A stretch of 64,000 bases of DNA from Clostridia bacterium. GTDB taxonomy: Bacteria > Bacillota > Clostridia > Christensenellales > UBA3700. The notes beneath the pieces are model-generated. The model was not told the DNA's origin. It worked only from the letters and a program-made list of their open reading frames with translations, and made no database searches. The stretch is from contig JAIDUV010000027.1 in NCBI GenBank assembly GCA_029060025.1, positions 1 to 64,000 on the forward strand, read 5' to 3'. A program made the translations under genes and the position numbers. Positions 24,619 to 33,080 of this stretch are shown one piece after another (the stretch's first letter is position 1; each line of letters opens with the position of its first letter).

Positions 24619-27618
24619 ATGTTAGAATTAAAAAATCTCACAAGGACGTATAAGCCCAAGAAAGGAGTGCCTGTGCAGGCGCTTAAGAACGTATCTTTGT
24701 CTTTTGAAGACAAAGGTATGGTCTTTGTACTTGGTAAGTCTGGCAGCGGTAAGTCCACGCTTCTAAACCTCATAGGCGGACTGGACTTTGCAGACAGCGG
24801 AGAGATAATTATAGATGGCAAGTCGTCTAAGGACTTTAAGGAGAAAGACTACGATTCATATCGTAATACATATATAGGCTTTGTATTCCAAGAGTACAAT
24901 ATACTCAATGAATTTACAGTGGGAGAGAATATAACTCTAGCCCTAGAACTTCAAAGCCAAAAGGGAGATACAGGAAGATTAGAGGAGATACTCAAAGAAG
25001 TAGACCTAGAGGGATATGGGGACAGAAAGCCCAATGAGTTGTCCGGCGGACAAAAGCAGAGAGTTGCAATAGCCCGGGCAATAATAAAGAACCCAAAGAT
25101 AGTGATGGCAGACGAGCCAACAGGGGCGTTGGACAGTGAGATAGGCAAGGCAATATTTGATACATTGAAGAGACTGTCTCAAGATAGATTGGTGATAGTG
25201 GTATCACACGACAGAGAGTTTGCGGAGGAATACGGAGACAGGATAATAGAACTTGCCGACGGCGAGGTGATAAGTGACGAGACAAAGGTAAAAGCGCAAG
25301 GAGAAAGAGACGCAGAAACCAATAACCTTGAAAGCGTTGCAGGAGACACCGCGCCGTCGTCGGGATTAAAGAAATCTCGACTGCCATATAAGCGCGCGCT
25401 TGCAATGGGCGCCAAGAGTATGCGCACAAAGCCTATTAGGCTTGCAATAACAATTGTTTTGTGTATTATTAGTTTTGCATTTTTCGGACTTGCTGATACA
25501 ATAGCGTCTTATAATACAAACAAGGCTACGGTAAATTCCATTATGGCAAACGATTACGACACGTTGGCAATTACGTCGGGCGTCGGAGCGTTGAGCAAAG
25601 ATATTGAATATCTCAAGGATGTGACAGGGATTGAGTTTAATGGCGTTGCTTCTTTTAGTGACGGCGGGCAAAGTTTGCCGGTTGTTTATAATAAAAGAGT
25701 CAAGGGCAGCAGCGGCTTAGACGTTTATTACAACTTGTCTTTACAAGGATACTTGCCTGCGGAAAAAATCATAGACGGCAAGAAATACAAACTTATTGCG
25801 GGAGAGATGCCAAAGGCAGATTATGAGATAGTTGTCAGCAAGTATATATATGAGCAGTTTGCGCTTGGCGGAATACGTCTCACTGACGGCGAAGAGATAA
25901 TATACGTGGAGCCTGAAGAAATTTCAGCGCTTGAAGACTTTGTCAATAAAGCATATGTTCAGTTGGAAACCCCAGAAGGCGGCATTGCGTGGAAGGTCGT
26001 CGGCGTTGTCGATACGCTTGAAGACCCTCAAGGACGGTATGCTTCGCTTAAGCCAAACGCCAAACGCAAAGGTATGACTGCCGAGCAGTATGAAATCTTG
26101 GCGGCAGAATGTAGCAATTATTTCAATTTCTCATATCACTCCATAGGCTTTGTTACGCAAAAAGTATACGACGAAATACGCGCTTTGCGTTGCGATACTT
26201 CGCTTAAGGGAGTGTCCGCAAAGGGAAGTTTTACGTTGAATAATTCAGAGAAGAGTTACACGACTTCGTTTAAGAACGTATGCGACGACTCTTGTCTTAA
26301 AGATTTGGAAGTTGAGTGGATAGACGGCAAGCCTCGCAGCGCGCTTGATGACGACGAGTTTGTAATCGGCTCAAATATGTTGGCGGCAATAGGCAAGGAC
26401 GTGTCGGATTATACGCAAGTTGATTATAATGAAAAATTTTTTGACGGACTTGTTGATTTTTCTCATTTTAACTTTACTTTGTCTTCGCTCAAAGATTTTG
26501 GCGGACTATATATAGGTTGTTGCCAATATGCGGAAAGCGCCGACGAAACCCAAATCAAAGTATTTCAAGATTTTATCAACTCATTGGGTAGCGAAAAGGA
26601 CGAAGAAACAAGACAAATGATACGCGCCCTTGCAATAAGAAAATGCCTTGACGGTTTGCCAAATTTGAAAGAAGATTATCAAATTGATCCGTATGAAGAA
26701 GAGTTTAGCCAATTGCAATGGAGAATGTTCTATGCGGGATATCTAATGGTAGAACAAATGAATTTTTACGACTTTATCCAGTCGATTGACGGCGGATACG
26801 TCACCAACGTTGCAGGCGGATTGTGCGGAAAAGAAATCAAAGAGCAAGTGGGCTTGGAGTTGTACAACAAATATTTGCTCAAAGAAATCAATAGCAAGAC
26901 TTATGATGGGTTTAAGGTTGAATTTTATTACGGCAATGAGTTTGGTTTGAATGACGCGCCTAAGATAGTCGGAGTGTATAAGGACGTCGATTCGTCTAAG
27001 ACGGATAAGTATTTGATAAATAATCTCGTATTTGAAAAGGCGCAAAAAGCGTTGAATCCAGAGTATGCTTTCTTGATTGCGCCAATGACAAAGGATAAGC
27101 AAACAGTTCAAAAATTGGTGGATATGAATTACGCAAAAGACGGCAATGGGGCGTATGTTATGCAAAATTCCGTTATGCTGGCAATGCAACTTAAAGGCAG
27201 TACCTTTGCATCTCTCGGCAATGTTTTCCTTTACGTGGGATTGGCTTTGGCTGTCTTTTCAATAGTGCTTATGAGCAACTATATTACGGCGGCTGTGTCT
27301 TCGCAAAAAAGACAGATAGGTATTCTAAGAGCCTTGGGCGCAAGAAGCGCAGATATCTTTGCAATCTTTTCAAGTGAGAGTATTATTATCGCAGTCGTCA
27401 ATTTTGTGTTGGCAACTGTCTCGGCATTTGTTGCCAGCATTGCTATAAACGCGCAGGTGGCAAGTGGCTTTGGACTGCAAATTACGTTTATGCTTTTTGG
27501 TATACGTCAAATTGCGTTAATACTTGCTTTGAGCGTGGGAGTATCTCTTTTTGCAAGCGTCGTTTCGATATACGCAATTTCAAAACGCAAGCCAGTAGAT
27601 TGTATTTTGGATAAGTAA
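24619..27618 (+). CDS. ABC exporter, ATPase fused to FtsX-type permease (copy 3)
   Basis: The 999-residue product starts at ATG 24619 after AAAGGTG. The ATPase half is nearly base-for-base the same as copy 2 (one visible difference in the first 100 bases), but identity ends earlier, at RALAMGAKS, where the permease becomes unrelated in detail (MRTKPIRLAITIVLC). The layout is otherwise the same: one helix, a large ectodomain, three C-terminal helices (GILRALGARSADIFAIF). The permease half is richer in G and C than that of copy 1. Its C-terminus (AISKRKPVDCILDK) was not homogenised with the others. It ends the exporter cluster. Confidence 0.88.
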   Translation: MLELKNLTRTYKPKKGVPVQALKNVSLSFEDKGMVFVLGKSGSGKSTLLNLIGGLDFADSGEIIIDGKSSKDFKEKDYDSYRNTYIGFVFQEYNILNEFTVGENITLALELQSQKGDTGRLEEILKEVDLEGYGDRKPNELSGGQKQRVAIARAIIKNPKIVMADEPTGALDSEIGKAIFDTLKRLSQDRLVIVVSHDREFAEEYGDRIIELADGEVISDETKVKAQGERDAETNNLESVAGDTAPSSGLKKSRLPYKRALAMGAKSMRTKPIRLAITIVLCIISFAFFGLADTIASYNTNKATVNSIMANDYDTLAITSGVGALSKDIEYLKDVTGIEFNGVASFSDGGQSLPVVYNKRVKGSSGLDVYYNLSLQGYLPAEKIIDGKKYKLIAGEMPKADYEIVVSKYIYEQFALGGIRLTDGEEIIYVEPEEISALEDFVNKAYVQLETPEGGIAWKVVGVVDTLEDPQGRYASLKPNAKRKGMTAEQYEILAAECSNYFNFSYHSIGFVTQKVYDEIRALRCDTSLKGVSAKGSFTLNNSEKSYTTSFKNVCDDSCLKDLEVEWIDGKPRSALDDDEFVIGSNMLAAIGKDVSDYTQVDYNEKFFDGLVDFSHFNFTLSSLKDFGGLYIGCCQYAESADETQIKVFQDFINSLGSEKDEETRQMIRALAIRKCLDGLPNLKEDYQIDPYEEEFSQLQWRMFYAGYLMVEQMNFYDFIQSIDGGYVTNVAGGLCGKEIKEQVGLELYNKYLLKEINSKTYDGFKVEFYYGNEFGLNDAPKIVGVYKDVDSSKTDKYLINNLVFEKAQKALNPEYAFLIAPMTKDKQTVQKLVDMNYAKDGNGAYVMQNSVMLAMQLKGSTFASLGNVFLYVGLALAVFSIVLMSNYITAAVSSQKRQIGILRALGARSADIFAIFSSESIIIAVVNFVLATVSAFVASIAINAQVASGFGLQITFMLFGIRQIALILALSVGVSLFASVVSIYAISKRKPVDCILDK

Positions 27619-27709
27619 GATGTTTTGCGATTGCGAAAAGTTGAAAAAATGGACTTACAATATATATTTCTCAAAAAATATATTAAAAGCGCGGAAATTG
27701 TTTCAATGT

Positions 27710-27750
27710 CAACAAAAGTTGACAAGATGTAAACAAAACTTACTTGTATT
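27710..27750 (+). repeat. Iterated ~21-bp repeats, right copy
   Basis: TGTCAACAAAAGTTGACAAG then ATGTAAACAAAACTTACTTG, two units matching the consensus of the array at 13291-13392 in the same orientation. Confidence 0.55.
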
Positions 27751-27858
27751 TGTATAAGTTTTGCATTAAAATAAGATTGTAAACAACGACATAGTTGTGA
27801 CTCAATTTTATGTAGGCTAAAATCATTGTTAGGATATACGGCACGTATATCTGACACA

Positions 27859-27892
27859 GAAAACACACCGCTGAAAGGCGGTGTGTTTTCTT
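27859..27892 (+). terminator. Strong hairpin upstream of the prenyltransferase gene
   Basis: GAAAACACACCGC and GCGGTGTGTTTTC form a perfect 13-bp stem with a 6-base loop. The T-tract after it is weak, so it may be a terminator for the ABC transcript or an insulator. The remaining sequence 27619-27976 holds repeats and a promoter only. Confidence 0.6.
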
Positions 27893-27919
27893 GTTGAGTT
27901 AAGTATACATAATTATAAT
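27891..27919 (+). promoter_or_regulatory. Candidate promoter of the prenyltransferase gene
   Basis: TTGTTG, 17-base spacer, TATAAT, directly after the hairpin. Confidence 0.5.
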
Positions 27920-27976
27920 TTTGTGCATTCCGTTAATAATTTAAGTAATTTAATTTTCAATAAGGAAAGAAGACAG

Positions 27977-28582
27977 ATGAATCGCATACCTAAGCATATA
28001 GGAATTATACCCGACGGCAACAGACGTTGGGCAACGCAACGCGGCTTGAATAAAGAAGAGGGATATGAGTACGGTTTGCCGCCCGGAGTGAGACTGTTGC
28101 GCTACGCAAGACAAAAGGGCGTCAAAGAATTGACTTATTACGGCTTTACCGTCGACAACTGCAAGCGCCCTAAAGAACAAGTGACCGCCTTTGCCGACGC
28201 TTGTCTCAAAGCAGTAAAAATGATAGAGAATGAAGGAGTGTGTTTGCGTGTGGTGGGTAATACCAAATCGCCTTGCTTTCCTGCGCAATTACTGGAGTAT
28301 ACTGTCAGTAAGCCTTGTGACGAAGACGTTATGAGAGTTAACTTTTTGGTCAATTACGGCTGGGAATGGGATATGAAAAATAATTGGGAGTCTCGCGATA
28401 TTCCGCGAATAGATTTGGTGATTCGTTGGGGCGGAATGCGTAGGCTGTCGGGTTTTCTTCCGTTGCAGACTGTGTATTCGGATTTTTATATAGTGGACGA
28501 TCTGTGGCCTGAGTTCAAAGAAGAACATCTTGACGATGCGCTTGAGTGGTATTCGCGCCAGGACGTGACTTTGGGCGGTTAA
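27977..28582 (+). CDS. Divergent cis-prenyltransferase (UppS family)
   Basis: The start is the ATG at 27977 (MNRIPKHIGIIPDGNRRWA), after AAGGAAAG; the track's earlier GTG lies in the hairpin. The 201-residue protein carries the UppS signature IIPDGNRRWA with the catalytic Asp and the WPEF end motif. The usual RTSGExRLSNFLLWQ stretch is altered to RWGGMRRLSGFLPLQ, losing the conserved Glu, and the protein is shorter than standard UppS (about 230-250). Family members join isopentenyl diphosphate units to make the lipid carrier of wall synthesis. This is likely a paralog with altered chain length or substrate, not the housekeeping enzyme. Confidence 0.8.
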   Translation: MNRIPKHIGIIPDGNRRWATQRGLNKEEGYEYGLPPGVRLLRYARQKGVKELTYYGFTVDNCKRPKEQVTAFADACLKAVKMIENEGVCLRVVGNTKSPCFPAQLLEYTVSKPCDEDVMRVNFLVNYGWEWDMKNNWESRDIPRIDLVIRWGGMRRLSGFLPLQTVYSDFYIVDDLWPEFKEEHLDDALEWYSRQDVTLGG

Positions 28583-28623
28583 AACTGCTTGCCAAGAGAG
28601 TATTTATAAACTATAATATCACT

Positions 28624-29481
28624 ATGAAATATGCAGTGATAGACATAGGATCAAATTCAGTAAGACTTATGGTCAGCGAGGACCTTGAGCGAATATATAA
28701 AAAGATCAATACTACAAGGCTTGGACTGGGACTTGCTTTGACAGGACGGTTGGATAGCGCCAGAATGGCGGAGACTGCGGACGCTGTGGAGAATTACGTG
28801 CGAGAGGCAAAAGAAGAGCAGTGCGCAGAGATTTTTGTATTTGCTACAGAAGCCGTGAGGAGCGCTGCCAACAGAGAAGAGTTTGTCGCGCTTTTGGCAG
28901 ATAGGGGCATTGAAGTCAAAGTGATTGCAAGCGAGGACGAAGCAAGATTGGGATTTGCGGGAGCATATACCGATGGGGTGTGTTGCGTGCTAGATATTGG
29001 CGGAGGAAGCGCAGAACTTGCCGTGGGTGATAGCAGCGGACTGTTTTATGCAAAAAGCCTGCCGATAGGTCTTATGAGAATATATGACAGATGTCAAGAA
29101 AACATAGAGGCAATTGACGCGTACGTCGCAGATACCATACGGCAGTACGGAGAAGTGCCTAATTTTGATAATATGCTGGCAATAGGCGGGACTGCGACGA
29201 CTTTTGTAGCCATAAAAGAAAAAATGAAAAAGTACGATGCCGATATCGTCGACGGATATGTGTTGACAAAACGCGATATTGACGAAATGACAGAACAAAT
29301 ACGTTCGATTGATATGCAGAGCAGGTTGCTCTTGCCGGGGCTGGAGTCTAAGCGCGCCAACGTCATTGTTGGCGGGGGCAGACTTCTGTCGGCAATTATG
29401 GGTATGCTCGGCAGAGAAAGTCTTGTTGTCAGAGAAAGTGATAATCAAGAGGGATTTTTGAAGGTGTTTGGCAAGAAGTGA
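28624..29481 (+). CDS. Ppx/GppA-family phosphatase
   Basis: I use the ATG at 28624; the track's extension overlaps the upstream gene. The 285 residues form the actin-like ATPase fold of the Ppx/GppA family: phosphate-1 motif VIDIGSNSVRLMV, FATEAVRSAANREEF, and phosphate-2 motif VLDIGGGSAELAVG. It lacks the C-terminal HD domain of larger exopolyphosphatases. Members hydrolyse polyphosphate or pppGpp in the cytoplasm. Which substrate is used cannot be read from sequence. It follows the prenyltransferase by 41 bases and probably shares its transcript. Confidence 0.88.
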   Translation: MKYAVIDIGSNSVRLMVSEDLERIYKKINTTRLGLGLALTGRLDSARMAETADAVENYVREAKEEQCAEIFVFATEAVRSAANREEFVALLADRGIEVKVIASEDEARLGFAGAYTDGVCCVLDIGGGSAELAVGDSSGLFYAKSLPIGLMRIYDRCQENIEAIDAYVADTIRQYGEVPNFDNMLAIGGTATTFVAIKEKMKKYDADIVDGYVLTKRDIDEMTEQIRSIDMQSRLLLPGLESKRANVIVGGGRLLSAIMGMLGRESLVVRESDNQEGFLKVFGKK

Positions 29482-29526
29482 GGTGTCGCAAGTTTGCACG
29501 GCAGTAATGCTTCCTATACATCTTCA

Positions 29527-29707
29527 AACTCACTTGACGTACATCAAGTTTGGCTTAAAGCGAGGCAAGGCAAAACTAAAATGCGTCTTTTCCGCCAATA
29601 TAGCCTTTGGCTCACGTCGACGTACAGCAAGTACGACGACGCTCACCAAAGACAATCTTGACAAAAAATCCGCTATTTTATTCTTTGCCTATCTCACTTC
29701 TCGCCAA
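29527..29707. repeat. Interspersed hairpin-forming repeat, copy A
   Basis: Contains CTTTGG...CCAAAG around GTCGACGTACAGCAAGTACG and ends in GCCTATCTCACTTCTCGCC. The right part is closely matched at 50238-50330 and the core at 37235-37270. The 83-aa ORF here is not a gene. Confidence 0.5.
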
Positions 29708-29723
29708 ACGAAAGCGTAATTAA

Positions 29724-29757
29724 AATGACGTTTCGAGCGAAGTCGAGAAATCTCAAC
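29724..29757. repeat. Interspersed palindromic repeat, single arm
   Basis: ATGACGTTTCGAGCGAAGTC then GAGAAATCTC, same family as 18320-18400. Confidence 0.6.
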
Positions 29758-29831
29758 AGTATTTTATGAAGTGGATAAAACACTGACACTATTCTATACA
29801 AAAAGAATTTTTTAAAATATTTAAAAAACTC

Positions 29832-29860
29832 TTGACAAAAGTATTTTTTTCATATATTAT
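29832..29860 (+). promoter_or_regulatory. Promoter of the tRNA-Met pair
   Basis: Consensus TTGACA, 17-base spacer, TATTAT, 30 bases before the first tRNA. Confidence 0.75.
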
Positions 29861-29889
29861 TGTAAAGCATTGACAAAATGTTTTAATAT

Positions 29890-29964
<75 letters not shown>

Positions 29965-29969
29965 TTATC

Positions 29970-30047
29970 GCCGGTGTAGCTTAGTTGGTCTATAGCGGTC
30001 GGTTCATACCCGACAGGTCATTGGTTCAAATCCGATCACCGGTACCA
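29970..30047 (+). tRNA. Elongator tRNA-Met (CAT)
   Basis: Acceptor GCCGGTG pairs with CACCGGT (one G-T), anticodon arm GTCGGTTCATACCCGAC, encoded CCA. It lacks initiator features. A CAT anticodon can also be tRNA-Ile after lysidine modification, but the body looks like elongator Met. Confidence 0.88.
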
Positions 30048-30048
30048 A

Positions 30049-30083
30049 AAAAATACAAACTCCGATTGGAGTTTGTATTTTTT
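30049..30083 (+). terminator. Terminator of the tRNA-Met pair
   Basis: AAATACAAACTCC, loop GATT, GGAGTTTGTATTT then TTT. Confidence 0.88.
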
Positions 30084-30111
30084 ACTGCTACTTATTACAT
30101 TTTCGCTAAAT

Positions 30112-32070
30112 TTAAGAGTTGGTTTCAATCGGTTTACTCTTCTTTGCCATAGCCGCGTCATAATTCTTATTGACTCTCATAGCATTGAGAATTGCAACGA
30201 TTGCTACGCCTACGTCACCTATGACGGCAAGCCACATACCTGTTATGCCCAAGGCGGAGAGGAGCATTATCAACAACTTTACCGCAAGAGATATTACTAT
30301 ATTTTGCATTACGACTGCCATTGTCTTTTTGGCAATGCGTTTTGCTGTTGCTATGCCGCGCAGATCGTCTTGCATAAGCACTATGTCAGACGCTTCTATT
30401 GCCGCGTCACTTCCTACGCCGCCCATTGCGATACCTATGTCAGAGCGCATAAGCACTGGAGCGTCGTTGATACCGTCACCTACAAAGCAAAGTACGTCGT
30501 CTTTCTTTTTGTCCGCAAGCATTTTTTCTACGTTTTCTACTTTGTTTTGCGGCAGTAGGGAGGCTTTGTAACTCGTCAAGTTGAGTGCTTGCGCTACGCT
30601 TTGGGCAATTACTTCATTGTCACCGGTAAGCATAACGGTATTGCAATTCATATCGTTGAGCGCTGATATGACAGACTTAGCCTCGGTTTTTATTTCGTCA
30701 CTTATCAGCAAAGAACCGACATATTTGTCACCTCGCGCTACGTATACGACGGTGCCTATGCCTTTGTGCGGCGTATACGCTACGTTGTGGTCGTTCATCA
30801 ACTTTTCGTTGCCGCAATATATAATATCGCCGTCTTTTGTTGCGATTATGCCTTGACCTGCCACGTTTGTGAGAGCATAGTCCTTTTGGACTTCCTTGCC
30901 ATAGCAGGCAATGATAGATTTTGCAATGGGGTGCGACGAGCCTTGTTCGGCTATTGCGGCAAGGCGCAAGACCTCTTCTGCGTTTTCTTGAGGACTTATT
31001 GCAGTGACGGCAAAGTTGCCTTTTGTAAGCGTGCCTGTCTTGTCGAATACAAACGCATTTGCCTTGCTCAATAGTTCAAGATAATTAGAGCCTTTGACAA
31101 GTATGCCGTGTCTTGAAGCGGCACCTATGCCGGCAAAGAAAGAGAGCGGTATTGACACGACGAGCGCGCAAGGGCAGGAAACTACCAAAAAACTCAGCGC
31201 TCGATATATCCAACTATACCAATCTTTCGTTACTATGCCGGGGATAATCGCAAGGATCAGCGCAGAGCATACGACTATGGGCGTATAATATTTTGCAAAC
31301 TTCGTGATAAAGTTTTCCGCCTTAGATTTGCGCGACGATGCGTTTTCTACAAGTTCCAATATCTTGGACACAGTGGAGTCGTAGAAGACTTTGCTTACCT
31401 TTACGTATATCTGAGACGTCATATTGACGCTGCCGCTAATTACCTCTTCGCCGACGTTTACTTCGCGCGGAATAGATTCGCCTGTCAAAGCCTTGGTATC
31501 TAAAGTCGATGTTCCTTTGACGATTACGCCGTCAAGCGGTATCTTTTCTCCCGGGTTGACGACTATTATATCACCTATCGCAACTTCTTCGGGGTCGACT
31601 TGCTCTGTGGTTTCGCCACGAATTAAGTTGGCGTAATCGGGACGAATGTCCATAAGCGCCGATATAGATTTGCGAGATTTACCGGTTGCGTAGCCTTGGA
31701 AAAACTCTCCCACCTGGTAGAATAGCAATACGGCGCAAGCCTCGTCAAAGCCCTCTATGTCCTTGCCCGCAACGCCAGTATATATGCCAAGCGCAAACGC
31801 GCCTAGCGTCGCAACTCCCATCAAAAAGTTTTCGTCAAGTATCTGACCGTGAGCAATGTTGCGCGCGGCTTTGAAAAGCACGTCGTAGCCTATTACTATA
31901 TAGATTGCAAAATATAGGCAAAAGGGAAGAAGCCAGCCAAGTTTGCTTCCGCTCACTCCTGCCAAGTCCACAGTCTTATCGACGATAAGCACAGTTAAAA
32001 ACGCAACAAGAGCAATGAGTATTCTTGTCAAGTTCTTTTTTTGTTTTCTGCTCAGATTTATCTTTTTCAT
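30112..32070 (-). CDS. cadA: Heavy-metal P-type ATPase (Zn/Cd exporter)
   Basis: The start is the ATG at 32070 (MKKINLSRKQ), behind an AAGGAC site. The 652-residue protein is a P1B-type ATPase: membrane metal motif SCPCALVVS, phosphorylation site FDKTGTLTKG, SSHPIAKS in the nucleotide domain and hinge GDGINDAPVL. The CPC motif with the neighbouring ArsR/SmtB-type zinc repressor points to Zn(II)/Cd(II) export across the cytoplasmic membrane. It lacks the usual N-terminal HMA domain, which is instead a separate gene just upstream. An operator matching the other two in this cluster lies just before its promoter. Confidence 0.92.
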   Translation of the reverse strand: MKKINLSRKQKKNLTRILIALVAFLTVLIVDKTVDLAGVSGSKLGWLLPFCLYFAIYIVIGYDVLFKAARNIAHGQILDENFLMGVATLGAFALGIYTGVAGKDIEGFDEACAVLLFYQVGEFFQGYATGKSRKSISALMDIRPDYANLIRGETTEQVDPEEVAIGDIIVVNPGEKIPLDGVIVKGTSTLDTKALTGESIPREVNVGEEVISGSVNMTSQIYVKVSKVFYDSTVSKILELVENASSRKSKAENFITKFAKYYTPIVVCSALILAIIPGIVTKDWYSWIYRALSFLVVSCPCALVVSIPLSFFAGIGAASRHGILVKGSNYLELLSKANAFVFDKTGTLTKGNFAVTAISPQENAEEVLRLAAIAEQGSSHPIAKSIIACYGKEVQKDYALTNVAGQGIIATKDGDIIYCGNEKLMNDHNVAYTPHKGIGTVVYVARGDKYVGSLLISDEIKTEAKSVISALNDMNCNTVMLTGDNEVIAQSVAQALNLTSYKASLLPQNKVENVEKMLADKKKDDVLCFVGDGINDAPVLMRSDIGIAMGGVGSDAAIEASDIVLMQDDLRGIATAKRIAKKTMAVVMQNIVISLAVKLLIMLLSALGITGMWLAVIGDVGVAIVAILNAMRVNKNYDAAMAKKSKPIETNS

Positions 32071-32084
32071 ATATGCGTCCTTAT

Positions 32085-32113
32085 ATATTATATTCAAATA
32101 TTTATATTGTCAA
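32085..32113 (-). promoter_or_regulatory. Promoter of cadA
   Basis: Minus strand TTGACA, 17-base spacer, TAATAT. Confidence 0.6.
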
Positions 32114-32125
32114 ACAATTGCTTTG

Positions 32126-32141
32126 TTGAACAATTATTCAA
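32126..32141. promoter_or_regulatory. ArsR/SmtB-type operator 1
   Basis: TTGAACAATTATTCAA, palindrome TTGAA-N6-TTCAA, 12 bases upstream of the cadA -35. Typical size and form for SmtB/CadC binding. Confidence 0.65.
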
Positions 32142-32222
32142 TTATGTGTCATAAAAAATAGGTGAAAATTTACCCATATTTAGGGGAGAGCGAAGTTTGC
32201 CCGCCCCTAAATGCAAGAGCCG

Positions 32223-32441
32223 TCAGCGAATAATTCTTGTATCAGGCTCGACTTTTTTGCAAACTTTTACGACTTCGTCCATAATTTCTTCAAATCTAGC
32301 GTCGTCGGCTTCTATCGTCATTTTTTGCGTCAAGAAGTTGACGTTGATTTGCGATACGCCGTCGATTTTTGCAATATTGCGCTCCATTTTGGCGGCGCAA
32401 TTTGCGCAGTCCAAGTCTTCGAGTTTAAAAATCTTTTTCAT
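32223..32441 (-). CDS. HMA-domain metallochaperone
   Basis: The start is at 32441 (MKKIFKLEDLDCANCAAKM), just after GGAGG; the track extends too far. This 72-residue protein is a single ferredoxin-like HMA domain with metal site DCANCAAK. It supplies in trans the domain missing from the ATPase next to it and should hand metal to it in the cytoplasm. It has its own operator and probable promoter. Confidence 0.88.
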   Translation of the reverse strand: MKKIFKLEDLDCANCAAKMERNIAKIDGVSQINVNFLTQKMTIEADDARFEEIMDEVVKVCKKVEPDTRIIR

Positions 32442-32497
32442 AAAACCTCCGTTTTGTTTTCTGCTGCTGCAGATGTATATATTTTTTATTTTTTCTA

Positions 32498-32513
32498 TTG
32501 AACAAGTATTCAA
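32498..32513. promoter_or_regulatory. ArsR/SmtB-type operator 2
   Basis: TTGAACAAGTATTCAA, upstream of the HMA gene and overlapping its likely -35 region. Confidence 0.65.
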
Positions 32514-32547
32514 TCGTATTCTTAAAAAATAGGGGATATCCCTAATT

Positions 32548-32874
32548 TTATTCGTTGACGTGGCTAAGACCGCATTGCATTATTAAAGTCACGTGGTCGT
32601 CGTCTAAAGAATACTTGACCTCTTTGCCTTCTTTTACGCCTTTGACGAGTTTGATGTTGCGAAGTACTCGCAATTGGTGCGATACGGCTGATACGCTCAT
32701 ATCAAGTATCTCGGCAATTTCGCCTACGCATAAGTCGGCAACTTGCAGACAACTCAATATCTTTGCTCTCGTCGGATCTCCAAGCGCCTTGAAAAGTTCG
32801 GCTAAAGCGTAAGTGGTGTCTTCGCTTGGCAATTGCTCGCGTACTGAAGTCGTTTTATCTTTTTGCTCTTTCAT
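32548..32874 (-). CDS. ArsR/SmtB-family metal-sensing repressor
   Basis: The 108-residue winged-helix protein has the family DNA-reading helix MSVSAVSHQLRVLRN. Its last helix, DDHVTLIMQCGLSHVNE, keeps all four ligands of the SmtB alpha-5 zinc site (Asp, His, His, Glu at the right spacing), so it should release DNA when zinc, and perhaps cadmium, binds. Three copies of a TTGAA-N6-TTCAA palindrome precede this gene, the HMA gene and cadA, making a self-contained zinc-efflux regulon. The operator of its own gene lies after the promoter, fitting autorepression. Confidence 0.92.
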   Translation of the reverse strand: MKEQKDKTTSVREQLPSEDTTYALAELFKALGDPTRAKILSCLQVADLCVGEIAEILDMSVSAVSHQLRVLRNIKLVKGVKEGKEVKYSLDDDHVTLIMQCGLSHVNE

Positions 32875-32889
32875 ATTTCCTCATTACAC

Positions 32890-32905
32890 TTGAATGGTTA
32901 TTCAA
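32890..32905. promoter_or_regulatory. ArsR/SmtB-type operator 3
   Basis: TTGAATGGTTATTCAA, just downstream of the expected transcription start of the repressor gene. Confidence 0.65.
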
Positions 32906-32917
32906 ATGTTCAATATT

Positions 32918-32946
32918 AGTATATTCTGCAATTTTGCTTTTGTCAA
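32918..32946 (-). promoter_or_regulatory. Promoter of the ArsR gene
   Basis: Minus strand TTGACA, 17-base spacer, TATACT. Confidence 0.65.
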
Positions 32947-33016
32947 TACTTTTTTGCAAATAATTTAAAATTATTGACAATGGGGCATCAAGTCACGTTT
33001 TAAAGCATTGTAAGTG

Positions 33017-33045
33017 TTGCAAAACTTTTGTGTATATGATAATAT
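33017..33045 (+). promoter_or_regulatory. Promoter of the DUF3592 operon
   Basis: TTGCAA, 17-base spacer, TAATAT preceded by TGA. Confidence 0.5.
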
Positions 33046-33080
33046 AATATAAAATAATTATGAAATTTTAGGTGTGAATT

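Noticed and set aside
18427-27618. Assembly duplication of one ABC gene
   Set aside because: The permease halves and intergenic sequences differ clearly, so three real genes exist.
29468-29719. 83-residue ORF after the Ppx/GppA gene
   Set aside because: It lies in an interspersed repeat, lacks a ribosome site and has no protein-like pattern.
30073-30558. 161-residue plus-strand ORF over the P-type ATPase
   Set aside because: Cysteine- and tyrosine-rich shadow of the ATPase gene starting inside a terminator.
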